DNA from: Euptelea pleiosperma
Taxonomy: Eukaryota > Streptophyta > Magnoliopsida > Ranunculales > Eupteleaceae
Reading direction: 5' to 3'
Length of the DNA stretch: 64,000 nucleotides
NCBI GenBank assembly: GCA_035048495.1
Contig: CM068544.1
Span: forward strand, 15,618,138 to 15,682,137
Shown: positions 33,508 to 44,545 of the stretch, in pieces
How positions within the stretch are numbered: the stretch's first letter is position 1
How the letters are laid out: each line of letters opens with the position of its first letter
The notes under the pieces: generated by a model
What the model saw: only the letters and a program-made list of their open reading frames with translations
Databases searched by the model: none
Told to the model about the DNA's origin: nothing
Program-made: the position numbers and the translations under genes

Positions 33508-35061
33508 TGTAAGGAATATTTTCATATTCGATTTGGCAAAGATTCTGATTTACATAAAAACATTCTTGTAACCGTTCCTATGAGCACAAGTGTAGTGTGG
33601 AGATGTCGTGGTACGCATACTTCGCCAACTACATGAAGACTAAAAGACAGAGACAACAAGAATCAGACGGTTGACGACAGGAGTTATCTGAGTAACTGTC
33701 GATTTGTTAGTTAACGATCGTGTACGCTCGATTAGGAAGGTAAGTGACTTAGTGGCCATAGGAGTTGGTTAAAATGAACAAAATATAATGGTCAAACTTA
33801 ATCATCGGACTTACCCGAGTCTAAGTCAATTAAATTGACTAATGGGATAGTCCAATCGATTGGACACTTATCCCCAATCGATTGGACATAGCCCAATCGA
33901 TTGGAGACTTTGCGAAATCAATTGGAGCCTTCGGGACAGAAACTTTTTTGAGTCAAATCGATTGGAAACTCTGTGAAATCAATTGGAGTCTTCGGGATAG
34001 AAACTTATTTGAGTCAAATCAATTGGAGACCACTGTGTAATCGATTGGAGCCTTCGGAATAGAAATCTTATTGAGCCCAATCGATTAGTCACTTATCCCG
34101 ATTGGACCTAGTGTACAATCGATTGGACCATGCATAGAATTGGTTTTTTTCATATCCAAAATTCTTGGTTCCATTATCCCACATTCTTCACGACTCATGG
34201 TCTTGGAATTCTATAAATACAACCCTTCTATGCCTTTTCTAAATACACACAGAGACATAGAATGACTCAATCTTCAAGAGAGAGAAGAAAATATTTTATT
34301 TATTAGAGTGTCCATTTGAAGAGCAAGAAGCTTGTTTTCTATTCACATCTTGTGAGCTTGTTCTCTTCTTGATCAAAGCCAAGAGCTGGATCCTTTCCTC
34401 AGCTTAGGTCTTCCACTTCTATATTTGACCTAGTAGCCTGAGTGTACCAGTGTGACTCAATACCATTTGAGCAACTTAGGGTTCAGGGTGTACTGAATCA
34501 TTCACCTTCTGCAAAGGCGGGAGTATTGAGAATTGAGATCGGAGGAGCCGATCGACAATAGGTTTGGGGTGTACCAAACTGAACAAGCGGACAAGGCTTC
34601 TTGGTTGGAAGGGCGCGCATGGATTCGTAGCGTTGATTCAGAAGACGTGAAGGCATCGGCAGTAGGCCTTGGCTAAGGTTGAAAGTTGTATTTGCAATGG
34701 TGCTGCGTAAGTAACATTTGTTTCGTTTAACTTTTCAATTAGTAACACTTTCCGTCTGGACATGGTCCCATGGTTTTTCCTTGGCTAAGGTTTCCACGTA
34801 AAAATCTCTCGTCTTGTGTGATTGCTTGTTTGTATTCCGCACTCTATCTTGATTAGATCAAACGACAAAAAGACAATATACCTCGGAGGTATATTCGATT
34901 TGAGTCGGTTGTTATAATATTTTATCAAACAACTAAGGCATGTGATTTTATTCCCTTACCACAGACCAGTAAAACTGTGTAGGTATAAATAATTTTAAAT
35001 ACCTTATCAACCCCCCCTTATAGGTATATTGAGTTAAAGAGAACAGACCGGTGAAATTTCA
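33508..35061 (+). repeat. Sirevirus 3' LTR
   Basis: It starts TGTAAGGAATATTTTCATATTC and ends CCGGTGAAATTTCA, with the TATA box at 34212-34219. It carries the CAATCGATTGG array at about 33850-34125, slightly shorter than in the 5' LTR. Confidence 0.92.
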
Positions 35062-35263
35062 AATTGATTAACAATGTAACATTCAAGAAAATATTAAATA
35101 CGGTGTACGGTACTTGTATTCGTTTTGTGTTATTGCAATCTTCTTCTCTTGAATGTGTCGTGGTGATTAAGCTTCTAAGATCAAAGTATGATCTTTTAAT
35201 TGTAAAAAAAAATGGGAAAGAAGGTATGGACATTTTCTACAAAGAGAATAGTTTTTTTTTTAC

Positions 35264-35504
35264 CTTTTTTTCTTTACCCCCTTACTTTATTGATGCAATT
35301 TGCATCTCACCCAATGTTTTTAAAATATTTGTGTCTCAACCTTTGACCATGGTCAACATCGTTGACCACAGACGACCATTAATGATATTCGGATGGACAT
35401 CCCAATATTTTTAAATGACTATAATGACCTTGGGTTAGACGCAAATATTTTAAAAACATTGGGTGTGCAAATTGCATCAATAAAGTAAGGGGACAAGCAA
35501 AAAA
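35264..35504. mobile_element. MITE family B, full-size copy
   Basis: It has the same ends (TTACTTTATTGATGCAATTTG and its inverse) and the same GGTCAACATCGTTGACC centre as the copies at 25434 and 39040. The interval 35067-35263 between the Sirevirus and this unit shows no feature. Confidence 0.8.
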
Positions 35505-35589
35505 TCTATTTTTTTGAGGATTTTTTTTTTAGGATTGTGAGCTTAAAACCTTTCTTCATTTACTTTTGGCCCATCCGTATGTGGACCTA

Positions 35590-35874
35590 GGGGGCGTTTG
35601 GCAACACAAAAATAAGTAACTTATTGACTTTTATAAGCCAAAAAGTTAAGAAGTTAGTTTGGATGTGTTTCATATTTTAACTTTTGAAAAGTTAAAAATT
35701 AACTTAAAACTGAAGCTAAAATTTTTAGCTTTTGACTTCTAAGAGAAATAATTTTTCAAAAATTAGAATCCCTCCCCACATTTGAATTTCTATGACTTTT
35801 TTGGAGGTAAAAAATCAACTTATAACTTCTACTACAAGTGGAAGTGCTTTTACTTCTCTTTCCCAAACGCCCCC
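35590..35874. mobile_element. PIF/Harbinger-like MITE (GGGGGCGTTTGG ends)
   Basis: GGGGGCGTTTGG at 35590 is mirrored by CCAAACGCCCCC at the right end, with CTA on both sides (35587-35589 and 35875-35877) as a 3-bp duplication. Terminal GGG-rich repeats with a three-base duplication suggest a Harbinger-derived MITE; hAT is less likely, because no 8-bp duplication is seen. It is inserted into the degraded MITE whose left part starts near 35526. Confidence 0.75.
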
Positions 35875-36039
35875 CTATAAACCAAAAATTAATCTAATTG
35901 TTAATTTTTAAGCATTGGATATAAAATCTCGGAACACGAAACTCACCTTCATAAGTTGTTAAGTACGCTAATGTCCCTCATCAATGATGACGAGGGACCA
36001 CAATATGAGCCACATGGCACACTCTTAGAGGTCACTAAC

Positions 36040-38770
36040 TGAAACTAGGGTTTTTCCACGTCGTTGGTTACGGAAACCCTAATCTCAACACATTTGTAAT
36101 TTGATCCGAATTTTAATCCTGCAAAATATGAACTTTCGTATAGGGATTCGTGTTGGATGTCGATCCGCACTCGGGGTTAGTTAGCACAAGCAAGAACGTG
36201 AAATGATGAATTTGTTTTACAGAAATTGCTCTGAAATTAATTGAGGGGTGAGAATGGTGGGTTTGCAGTTTAAAACATGATTTTTAAAGAGAGAAATTAC
36301 TATTCAAACCATAACAAGAATTGCTAAAACAACCTTAACTTTTATTTATCAAATTTGAATGTTGCATACAACTTGTTGAAAGTTAAAACAACAATAACAA
36401 ATAATTAACTAGAAAACAATGTAATGGATTAATCTAGAAAGTATGTAAGAGTGAGAGAGAAAATGAGAGAGAGAAAATAAGTCTAGAGATAGAGAAAGAA
36501 AATAGAACACTATCCTAGAGAGAGAAACTAAGGGAGGAGAGAGAAAGTTAGAGAAACCTAAGCTCAGCTTACCTTTCGGTCACGTGAATGGCCTATGCGG
36601 TTGCCCAAGTGGAGAATGATGAGGATGGTAATGGAGGCTTACGGTAATGGAGGATGAGTAGGGCAGCACTCACCCTATCCTCATCTCTTCATCTTTCCTT
36701 ATTATTTTCTTTTTTTTAGAGAGACGAGAAGGGAATAGGGCAGAACGGTGGTGCAAAGAGATGCACCACCATTGAAGGTGGAGAGTGGAGCGGCTCTCGG
36801 TGGTGTAGGCTGCAACAATGGAAATGGTGAAGGGAGGTGGCTGACGGTGTTGATGTTGTGAGGCGAAGTGGAGATCGATGCCGTCCAAACCAGCAACGGT
36901 TTGAGAGGAGTCTCACTGTTTTGCTGGGCAGCGTGATGGACTATTGTGGCGATTGAGGTAGGGGATCCCTCTCCTTTCGTTCTTCTTCTCTTCCTCTTTT
37001 TCTTTTTTTTTTTTTTTTTTTTTTTTTTGAGAAGGGGAGAAAGAGGGCGGTAATCCTGTTGGGGGAGATCGCCGGTGGATGGAGAGAAGTGTAGCGTTGG
37101 GAGATGACTGCAGCGCCTGTAAGTCAATGGATTTGCCGGCCAAGCCTACAACTGTCGGAATTGTAGGTCCAGCTAGCATGGTGGAGAAGAGGCAGCGGAT
37201 GAAGGTGCGTAGGTGGTTGGCAGAGATGGAGTTCACAGCCTCTCTCTTCTTCTCATTCTCTTTTTTTTTTTGTTTTTCTTTTCTTTTGGTTTCCCTTTGG
37301 AGGTGAGAACGATGAAGAGCAGGAAAAGGGTGATGGCGTTGATGAAGTAGCAAGTTGGGGCGGCTGAAGGTGGCTCGCCGGACTGGTGGAGAAGATTGTA
37401 GGTTGCAGGCCAAAAATGGCCAGCAACGTGAAGAGGAAGGAGAGATTGAGAGGTGGTCGGTGTGGGCAGCGTTGGAAAACATGGGAGGTGCTGGTGAGGT
37501 GAGCAGGGGGTGCTGGTGGTGCTGGTGGTGCTCACAATCAGCACACAGGCGGTGCCAACTGGAGTTGCAGGCTGCAACTACGGTAGGGGGTAGAGAAGAT
37601 GAAAAAGGTGAAGAAGATGAAGGAGAAACGACGAAGTAGAAGGGTAGAACGTGGGGGAGAAGATGGCGAATGAAGGGGCTTAGGGTTTTTAGAGATGGGA
37701 GGGGGATTAGTGTTCAAAAGAACCCTTCTCCTTGCCTTTAAAAACCTCCCACTTTCCTTTAATGGAAAATGGGATTTTTTTGTTTTTGTTTTTTTTTTTT
37801 TTTTTTATTTTTAAAAAAAACTTCTTTTCTTTGGGGGATTTTCCTCATTTAGTGGACCCCCCTATTTTTACTTTTAAATATTGATTTAAAGCATTTTAAA
37901 ATCTCGGGGTCCACTAAATGGCTAGGCCAAGGGTCGATGATGATGGGCCCGACTACTGGCCCACATGGATTGATGATGTCCATCGTCTTACAAGATGATG
38001 TGATAGACAATTTGATGACGATCGGATGGATGGTGACTGGATTGGGACCCAGATTGGTAGATCGACGGATCTAGAGAGATCCAATGGTTCGGTGGAAGAT
38101 CCAACGGTCAAAAAGCTAAGGGAGATGAGACAGAGCCAACCGGCAGTAGTTCTGAAGTTAGATCAGTAGATCTGAGGATCAGGTGGTGATGTATAGGGAG
38201 ATGAAGAGAGATGAGAGAGAAAACTCTACAGACCACAGAGATAACTACTAGCGGAGGGTCTAGAACCCTGATTTTCAATATATTCTCTTCTCGGGCTTCG
38301 CCAGTAGAGCAGATTATCATTTTCTTCTCATTTCATGTAGCTTTGACTGCTTTGGTCCGTCTCTTGGTCATCGACTCTCCATCTCTCTTGGTTCTTTGGA
38401 CCGGCTCCGTGATCCTCTGACTTGACCCGTACTTGGCATGTATCTTCTAGTCATAGCATGTTGGCTCTTTAAGCTTTGATATTAGGCTTCCGTGGTTGAT
38501 CGTGGGCCCGTAAGTCTCGAGAATAGCCCGATCGAGTTTTCTATAAGAGAAGAGCATGTAATGAGACTTGATCAAAATGTCTTCATATCTAAACTTTCAG
38601 AAATACGTTTAATGCATGTAAATATACCATTTCATCTAGAAAAGTGTGTTCTACGCAATGAAAGAGACTCTTACATAGAAAAAGTGGATAATTAGAGTAG
38701 TTTTACATAGGAGAGTGTGATAACGCTTAGAAGATAACAGTGGAAAATATGCACTTTTAAGTGAATATCA
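36040..38770 (-). mobile_element. Solo LTR of the Athila-like family, copy 2 (minus)
   Basis: On the plus strand it starts TGAAACTAGGGTTTTTCC and ends CACTTTTAAGTGAATATCA, the reverse complement of the family ends. The exact duplication CTAAC flanks it (36035-36039 and 38771-38775). It contains an AG-rich tract, a 30-nt T-run near 37000-37028, and one imperfect GGAGTTGCAG palindrome at 37559-37585. Several apparent ORFs here are low-complexity shadows. Confidence 0.85.
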
Positions 38771-39039
38771 CTAACCATACGGATGCTGGGCCCATCGCTA
38801 GGTGGAGCTACATAGCAAACATTAGCCTAATTAGTGATTTCAAACCATTGGATCCTTGTACTCCAAATAATGCTCAAATTATATGGATAAAATCAACCAG
38901 AAAAATGACTCTAATCCAATGCTTAAAAATTAACAATCGGATTAATTTTTGGTTTGTAGGTCCACCTACGGTTGGGCCAAATGTAAATGAAGAAAGGTTT
39001 TGAGCTCACAATCCTAAAAGAAATCCTCAAAAAATGGAT

Positions 39040-39288
39040 TTTTTGTTTGTCCCCCTTACTTTATTGATGCAATTTGCATCACACCCAATGTTTTTAAAAT
39101 ATTTGTATCTCACCCAAGGTTATTGTAGTCATTTAAAAAATATTGAGATGTACATCCGGAGATCGTTAATGGCCGTTTATGGTCAACGATGTTGACTATG
39201 GTCAAAGGGTGAGACACAAATATTTTAAAAACATTGGGTGAGATGCAAATTGCATCTAAAAATAAATAAATGGGGTAAAGCAAAAAAA
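39040..39288. mobile_element. MITE family B, full-size copy
   Basis: This is the third full-size copy. It keeps CAACGATGTTGACTATGG in the centre and CCAATGTTTTTAAAATATTTG in inverted pairs, but a short AAATAAATAAATG insertion has altered the right end. Confidence 0.8.
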
Positions 39289-39367
39289 CCATTTTTTATA
39301 TTCGTTTTCCAAAACTCTAAGTATGGCTAATGAAGTAAGTAGATTTTGATTGTTTCTAAAATTAGAG

Positions 39368-39973
39368 TGTTACACCCCCAAACTTTTCTTTAAATTTTAA
39401 GCTAAAATTTTGGTTAATTGGTAAGTGTATTTTAATTGCATATTTTGAATTTTTTTTGTATTATTTTCAAATGTGGATAATATGATTACTTTCATATTTA
39501 TTTTATTAATTTTTAATTCTCTCCAAAATTTTCCTTATTAAAAATTTGCTCGTCTTATATAAAATATCTCCATCATTTGGTGAGAATTTCAATGATCATA
39601 TTAATGATAAAAATGTAGATCTATACGCCTATGCGGCATTATTCAATATTTATTTATTTAATTAAGATCCTCTCATAATTCTTTTATTTTTTTTCATAAA
39701 TTAGTACAATGTCACTAGTGCACCATCTAAGTATTATGTACAATAATTATGATCTAAAAGGGGTGTACCTTACCAATGGTGTTCTATAAGGTCTACAGTA
39801 GTCTAAATTATTTAATACATATTAAATAGTGGTTAGAGAAAATATAAGTTTTACTTATTACAATTAAGGCCACAATTGTCTAATTATTGAGATTAAGTTC
39901 AAATGTCAAAATTATCTTATGATAGTTAATTAGATTACCCTAGTACCCTTCAATAAAAGTTCAGGGTGTTACA
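39368..39973. repeat. 606-bp repeat with TGTTACACCC/GGGTGTTACA ends
   Basis: TGTTACACCCCCAAACTTTTC at the left is roughly inverted at the right (AAAAGTTCAGGGTGTTACA). The right end, read backwards, resembles the TGTAACACCCTGAAC start of Tekay-type LTRs, so this may be a minus-strand LTR remnant rather than a DNA element. I see no target duplication, and the sequence is non-coding. Confidence 0.45.
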
Positions 39974-40046
39974 GTCTACTTGACTGTTCAAGTAGGATTC
40001 TCAGAAATAGAGAGTTTCTCTTTAGCAGTTGACCAATTCTTTAGAT

Positions 40047-41375
40047 TGGTTGTGTCACTCCCCGATTCTCAAAGTCAAAGACCCTACCCTCGACCCATGG
40101 CCCGATCCATAACCCGAGACTAGGATGTGAGAGTAAAAGGTTAATAAGGTCAAATTCCATAAGGATGGGTTCAACCCTAGTTAATAATTCTACGTACTAT
40201 ACACGTATTATACCCGAATAATAATTTTTTTGAAAAATGTTTTAAACGACCGTACACATTGAATTGTATTGATTATTCGTCAATTTTATCTAAAACACGT
40301 ATTTTCATTTTTTTTCAATATAATTTTCCAATAATACTTCAAAGGGTCGGGATCAGGGGAAAGAACTTTCAACCCTCCTTTTCACCCAAACGAAATAACC
40401 GTCGATTTACTCAAATCCGTCCGTTATTTATGCTCTTTTCTCTTTGATTTTCCACCAGCCAAGTCGATTGAAGCCGACTAAAGTTGAGAATTGTCATTTT
40501 AAAAAAAAAGCAGAGTAACTGAGAAGCATTAAAGGAGGGTTACACGTGTCATTGATTTGCTCGTCATCTGTGTGGCACGACTTCACGTCTTCTCTTCTAC
40601 AGCTCCTCTCTAAGCTACATGCAACTCTTTTTGGGGGAAGGAGAGTCTTTTGTCCATTGCAACTCATTTGAAATTTTATACTTGGTTGTCTGATACTTTT
40701 TGGATACATTTTAGAAATTTTATCCTTTTAGATACGTTTTTGGGTAATTTGTTTATTTGGATTTGTAATGGCTTCTCCATATTCCAAATTGGTGCTTTTC
40801 TTAGTGATATTGTTGTGTTCAGTGGACCCATTAACAGGCACTAACTGTGATTAATGGAAGATTAAAGGAATGGTTGATGTATTTTAGGTTTCCTTATGAA
40901 ATCATCTCTGAAAAAAGGTAACTTTGATGAGTTGTTATAGGGATGGAAAAGAGGAGAGGACCAACAGCGTGGGGACATGTCAAAGAAGACGAGACAGAAG
41001 GGGAGGAAGCAAAGTTGTTCTTCAACAGTAAAGGGGCATGTGTATAAGTGTTAAAAGTGAAAAGCAACCAAAATTTCCAAGAAGACATACTTCCATATAT
41101 GGATTGAAGTATTTTAAATGAGAAGCTCTACGAGATTGTATTGAAACGAGTTTTAGCCGATTTCCAGGTCGTAAGTGGCTCTTGGCTCTTCACAAAAAAG
41201 CATGTGTACATTTGAGTTCTACTCATTTTCCTAGTAGATTTTACATGTTTCTCGATTGGTAGGTGGGTAGGAAGAAACTATTGGGCAGAGTCTCTGATTA
41301 CATTGATTTTGACCTGGGAGATCCAGGTGGGAGCCTGAGAGGAAGTTTGTATTCTTTCATGTGTGTTTGTGTGTA
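40047..41375. other. No supported gene; one LTR-like start and a short signal-peptide-like ORF
   Basis: TGTCACTCCCCGATTCTC at about 40045 resembles the start of a Ty3-type LTR (TGTCACGCCCC) without an identifiable end. The rest is unique-looking AT-rich DNA, including the small ORF at 40768-40854 and an A-run at 40500-40509. Confidence 0.35.
40768..40854 (+). CDS. Short ORF resembling a signal peptide (28 aa)
   Basis: The ATG at 40768 opens 28 codons starting MASPYSKLVLFLVILLC, a short N-region followed by a hydrophobic core and polar residues. This is the pattern of a secretory signal peptide. It ends in TAA after TNCD. A GTGATT just before the stop could be a splice donor, which would make this the first exon of a longer secreted-protein gene, but I find no second exon before the solo LTR at 41381. 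It may be a gene remnant or chance. Confidence 0.2.
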   Translation: MASPYSKLVLFLVILLCSVDPLTGTNCD

Positions 41376-41380
41376 TGGGA

Positions 41381-42959
41381 TGTAAGGAATATTCTCATAT
41401 TCAATTTGATAAAGATTTCGTTTGACATAAAAACATTCTTGTAACCGTTCCTACGAGCACCAGTGTAGTGTAGAGATGTCGTGGTACGCATACTTCATCG
41501 ACTACTTGAAGACTAGAAGACAGAGATAGCAAGAATCAGACGGTTGACGACAGGAGTCATCTGAGTAACTGCCATTTGTCAGTTAAAGATCGCGTACGCT
41601 CGATTAGGAAGGTAAGTGACTTAGTGGCCATAGGAATATGTTTATAATGAATAAAATATAATGGTCAAACCTAGTCATTGGATAGACCCGATTCTGAGTT
41701 AAAGATTGTGACGAAAGGGAGAGTCTGATTGATTGGAACTTGTCCAATCATTCCAATCGATTGGACATAGCCAAATCGATTGGAGGACTCTGTGTAATCG
41801 ATTGGAAGCTACGAGACAGAACAATATTTTAGCCCAATCGATTGGAGGACTCTATGTAATCGATTGGAGTCTGTGAGGCAGAACATGTTTAAAGCCAAAT
41901 CAATTGGAGACTTTGTGAAATCGATTGGAGCCTTCGAGACAAACTTTTTGAGTCAAATCGATTGGAGACCTTTGTGTAATCGATTGGAGCCTACGGAACA
42001 GTAAACTTATTGAGGCCAATCGATTGGACCCAGAGTACAATTGATTGGACTTAGCACGATCTCAGTCCTTCTCAGATCCAAAATTCTTGGTTCAACTCTC
42101 CCATATTCTACACAACTTAGGGTCACAAATTCTATAAATACAACCCTTCCATACCTTCTCTAAACACACACAGAGTGACTCTATCTTTCAAGAGAGAGAA
42201 GAAAATGTTTATTTATTAGAGTGTCTATTCGAAGAGCAATAAACTTGTTTCTAATTCACATCTTGTGAGCTTGTTCCTCTTCTTGATCAAAGCCAAGTGC
42301 TTGATCAATCCCTCAGCTTAGGTCTTTCACTTATATATTCGACCTAGTAGCCTGAGTGTACTAGTGTGACTCAATACCTTTTGAGCAACCTAGGGTTCAG
42401 GGTGTACTGAATCCTTCACCTTCTACAAAGGCGGAAGTATTGAGAATTAAGATCGGAGCAGCCAATCAACGGTAGGTTTGGGGTGTACCAAACTGAACAA
42501 GCGGACAAGGCTTCTTGGCTGAAAGGGAGTGCGTGGATTCGTAGCGTTGATTCAGAGGATGTGGACACATTGACAGTAGGCCTTAGCTAAGGTTGGAAGC
42601 TGTATTTGCAACGATGCTGTGTAGGTGTTCAGTTAGTGATACTTTCCGTCTGGACGTTGTCCTGTGATTTTTCCTTGACTAAGGTTTCCAAGTAAAAATC
42701 TCTTGTCTTGTGTGATTGTTTCCTTGTATTCTGCTTTCTATCTTGATCAGACCAAACGACAAAAAGAAAATATACCACAGAGGTATATTCGATTTGAGTC
42801 AATTGTGATAATCTTTTATCAAACAACTAAGACATACGATTTTGTTCCCTGACCATAGACCATTAAAACTGTGTAGATATAATTAATTTTTAAATACCTA
42901 ATCAACCCCCCCCCCTTCTAGGTATATTGGATTAAAGAGAACGGACCGGTGTTATTTTA
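41381..42959 (+). mobile_element. Solo Sirevirus LTR
   Basis: It matches the LTRs at 26750 and 33508 from TGTAAGGAATATTCTCATATTC to ACCGGTGTTATTTTA, and the exact duplication TGGGA flanks it (41376-41380 and 42960-42964). The 3' terminus has mutated from AAATTTCA to TTATTTTA. The TATA box is at 42133-42140, and an eleven-C run follows at 42906-42916. No interior is present. Confidence 0.9.
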
Positions 42960-42964
42960 TGGGA

Positions 42965-44183
42965 CACCATAAGGAAGAATATACAGGATGCTAGTCTTCT
43001 CAAGAACACTCTGTTTTCCTTGTCTTGTAATATAAGGGCCTTCCCACCCTTCCAAGATTATATACTTTTGCAAGATTTCTAGAGGCTTTGATTTTGAATT
43101 GATGCATGCTGTTAACAAGCATAAAATAATGCTTCTCTTTTAGGCTTTGTCACTAATCATTGCCGCGTAGATCTAGCAAATCATCATAGTACATGATTCA
43201 AGCCAAACATAAATTGAAGACATTGAAAAAAAAAACATAATGTAAGTTTCTAAAGAGGTATAAAGACTATGTTGTTAAAAGCTAGAGGTGAACAAGAATT
43301 TATAAGGATGCAGCCACATGTAGAGCTTAAATTTGAAGCCAATTTTGAAAGCACCTTGTTCTACATGTTAAATGACGAATGTGATTTTTAGGATTTTAAT
43401 GATGTAGTCGTTGTTTAAATCCCAATTGATCAATAATTTTATATAATACTTGCAACAAAAATACAATTAGAATAAAGGCAAGTAAGAGTCGAGCCCACAA
43501 AGACTTGTCGAAATCTATTCCAAACCAAAAATTAATAAATAAATTAGGATAAAAAGTCTCCGTAGAGATAAGAAGAAATTTGCACTAATTTACAAACTTG
43601 AATTAAAATGAAGCAAAATCAATTAAATATAGTGGAATAAACAAATAAAGAGAAAACTAGGGTAAAATGAAGCAAAATCAATTAAATATAGTGGAATAAA
43701 CAAATAAAGAGAAAACTAGTGTATTGGATTCCACCAAAAGTAAATATATATAATTAATAAATTACTCTCTAATTTATTTTCCCACTTTTTTTAACTCAAA
43801 TCATGAATAATTCAATATTCTTGATTCGGAAGATTCAACTTCTGAGAATAATATTTTTTTCTAAAATAAATCACGTTTAATGATTACATGTCAACCGTAA
43901 GCACACACCATCAAAGATAATAATCTAAGCATGGCGTGTCAATGCTTCGAAGAACATGTAATAACAAACTATAAAAAAATAGACTTTATAATCACGTTGT
44001 GGGAATTAATAATCTAAAAAAGTAATCTAAAAATTAAATAGTTACCTCGATGAAATCCTCAACCCTAGTAGGGGAATTAGCCAATCATTTTATTGAAACA
44101 AGAAGAGATGAATATCTATATAACAAAACAGGATGGCTGTCACCCCATAACTAGCAGCAGAGATCTATTTCATACAAACAGTT
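42965..44183. other. No gene; repeat debris with a 59-bp tandem duplication
   Basis: Two adjacent, almost identical 59-bp copies start at 43604 and 43663 (TAAAATGAAGCAAAATC ... GAGAAAACTAG). The phrase AGTCGAGCCCACAAAGACTT near 43490 resembles sequence common in plant Ty3 LTRs, so part of this may be an old LTR. Confidence 0.5.
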
Positions 44184-44430
44184 GTGATTCATTTGTTTAA
44201 AAATAAATTGACATTTTATTTTTATCGTGCCCATTTTTTTCGCTCCTTTTGTTTTCGCTCACCTCACCTGAGAGGTTCCTCTGTCGTGCTTTTCAAATGG
44301 TCATTGTCTCTCTCTCACCGAAGAAGGCTCTCACGGTGGTGGTGCCCGTCTCCTTCATCCCACTGCTACTGTTACACCTCTCTCTCCGAGTTCGATCTTT
44401 TGGGGGTTTCATCACTTTCACCTAAATTTT

Positions 44431-44545
44431 TTGGGGTTTTGATATCCATTAGGGTTTTTTCTTTGTGTAAGTTGGTTTATGGGTTTGGGGGTTTTGATAT
44501 CCATTAGGGTTTTTTCTTTGTGTAATTTGGTTTTTGGGTTTGGGG
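44431..44545 (+). repeat. 57-58-bp tandem duplication
   Basis: GGTTTTGATATCCATTAGGG and TTTTTTCTTTGTGTAA occur twice in succession with only two or three differences. A smaller duplication, GGCTTTGTGTTGAGAAGCTTA, follows at about 44585-44632, and a longer intron-like block is repeated at 44938-45060 and 45124-45272. Confidence 0.8.

Larger units (their letters stand above)
26750..35061 (+). mobile_element. Sirevirus-like Ty1/copia element lacking pol
   Basis: LTRs TGTAAGGAATA ... GGTGAAATTTCA at 26750-28345 and 33508-35061 are flanked by the exact duplication AATTG (26745-26749 and 35062-35066). After LTR1 comes TGGATATCAGAGC, an initiator-Met tRNA primer site with an extra base. A copia gag (28436-29965) and an env-like ORF (31555-32916) follow. 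Protease, integrase, reverse transcriptase and RNase H are absent between them. Several polypurine tracts precede LTR2. Gag type, env-like ORF and repeated tracts point to the Sirevirus lineage. The LTRs differ at many visible positions, so the insertion is old. Mobilisation would need enzymes from another element. Confidence 0.92.
35526..39020. mobile_element. Disrupted MITE (TTAGGATTGTGAGC type) split by two insertions
   Basis: The left part starts TTTTTAGGATTGTGAGCTTAAAACC near 35526 and the right part ends AGGTTTTGAGCTCACAATCCTAA near 39016, the same ends as 25066-25380. Between them lie the Harbinger-like MITE at 35590-35874, sequence with CACATGGCACACTCTTAGAG typical of the CACGTGGC MITEs (36007-36039), and the solo LTR at 36040-38770. 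After the solo LTR the palindromic MITE sequence resumes (ACGGATGCTGGGCCC and onward). Confidence 0.6.

Noticed and set aside
36670..37639. Cluster of ORFs on both strands
   Set aside because: AG/CT-rich interior of solo LTR copy 2; low-complexity shadows.
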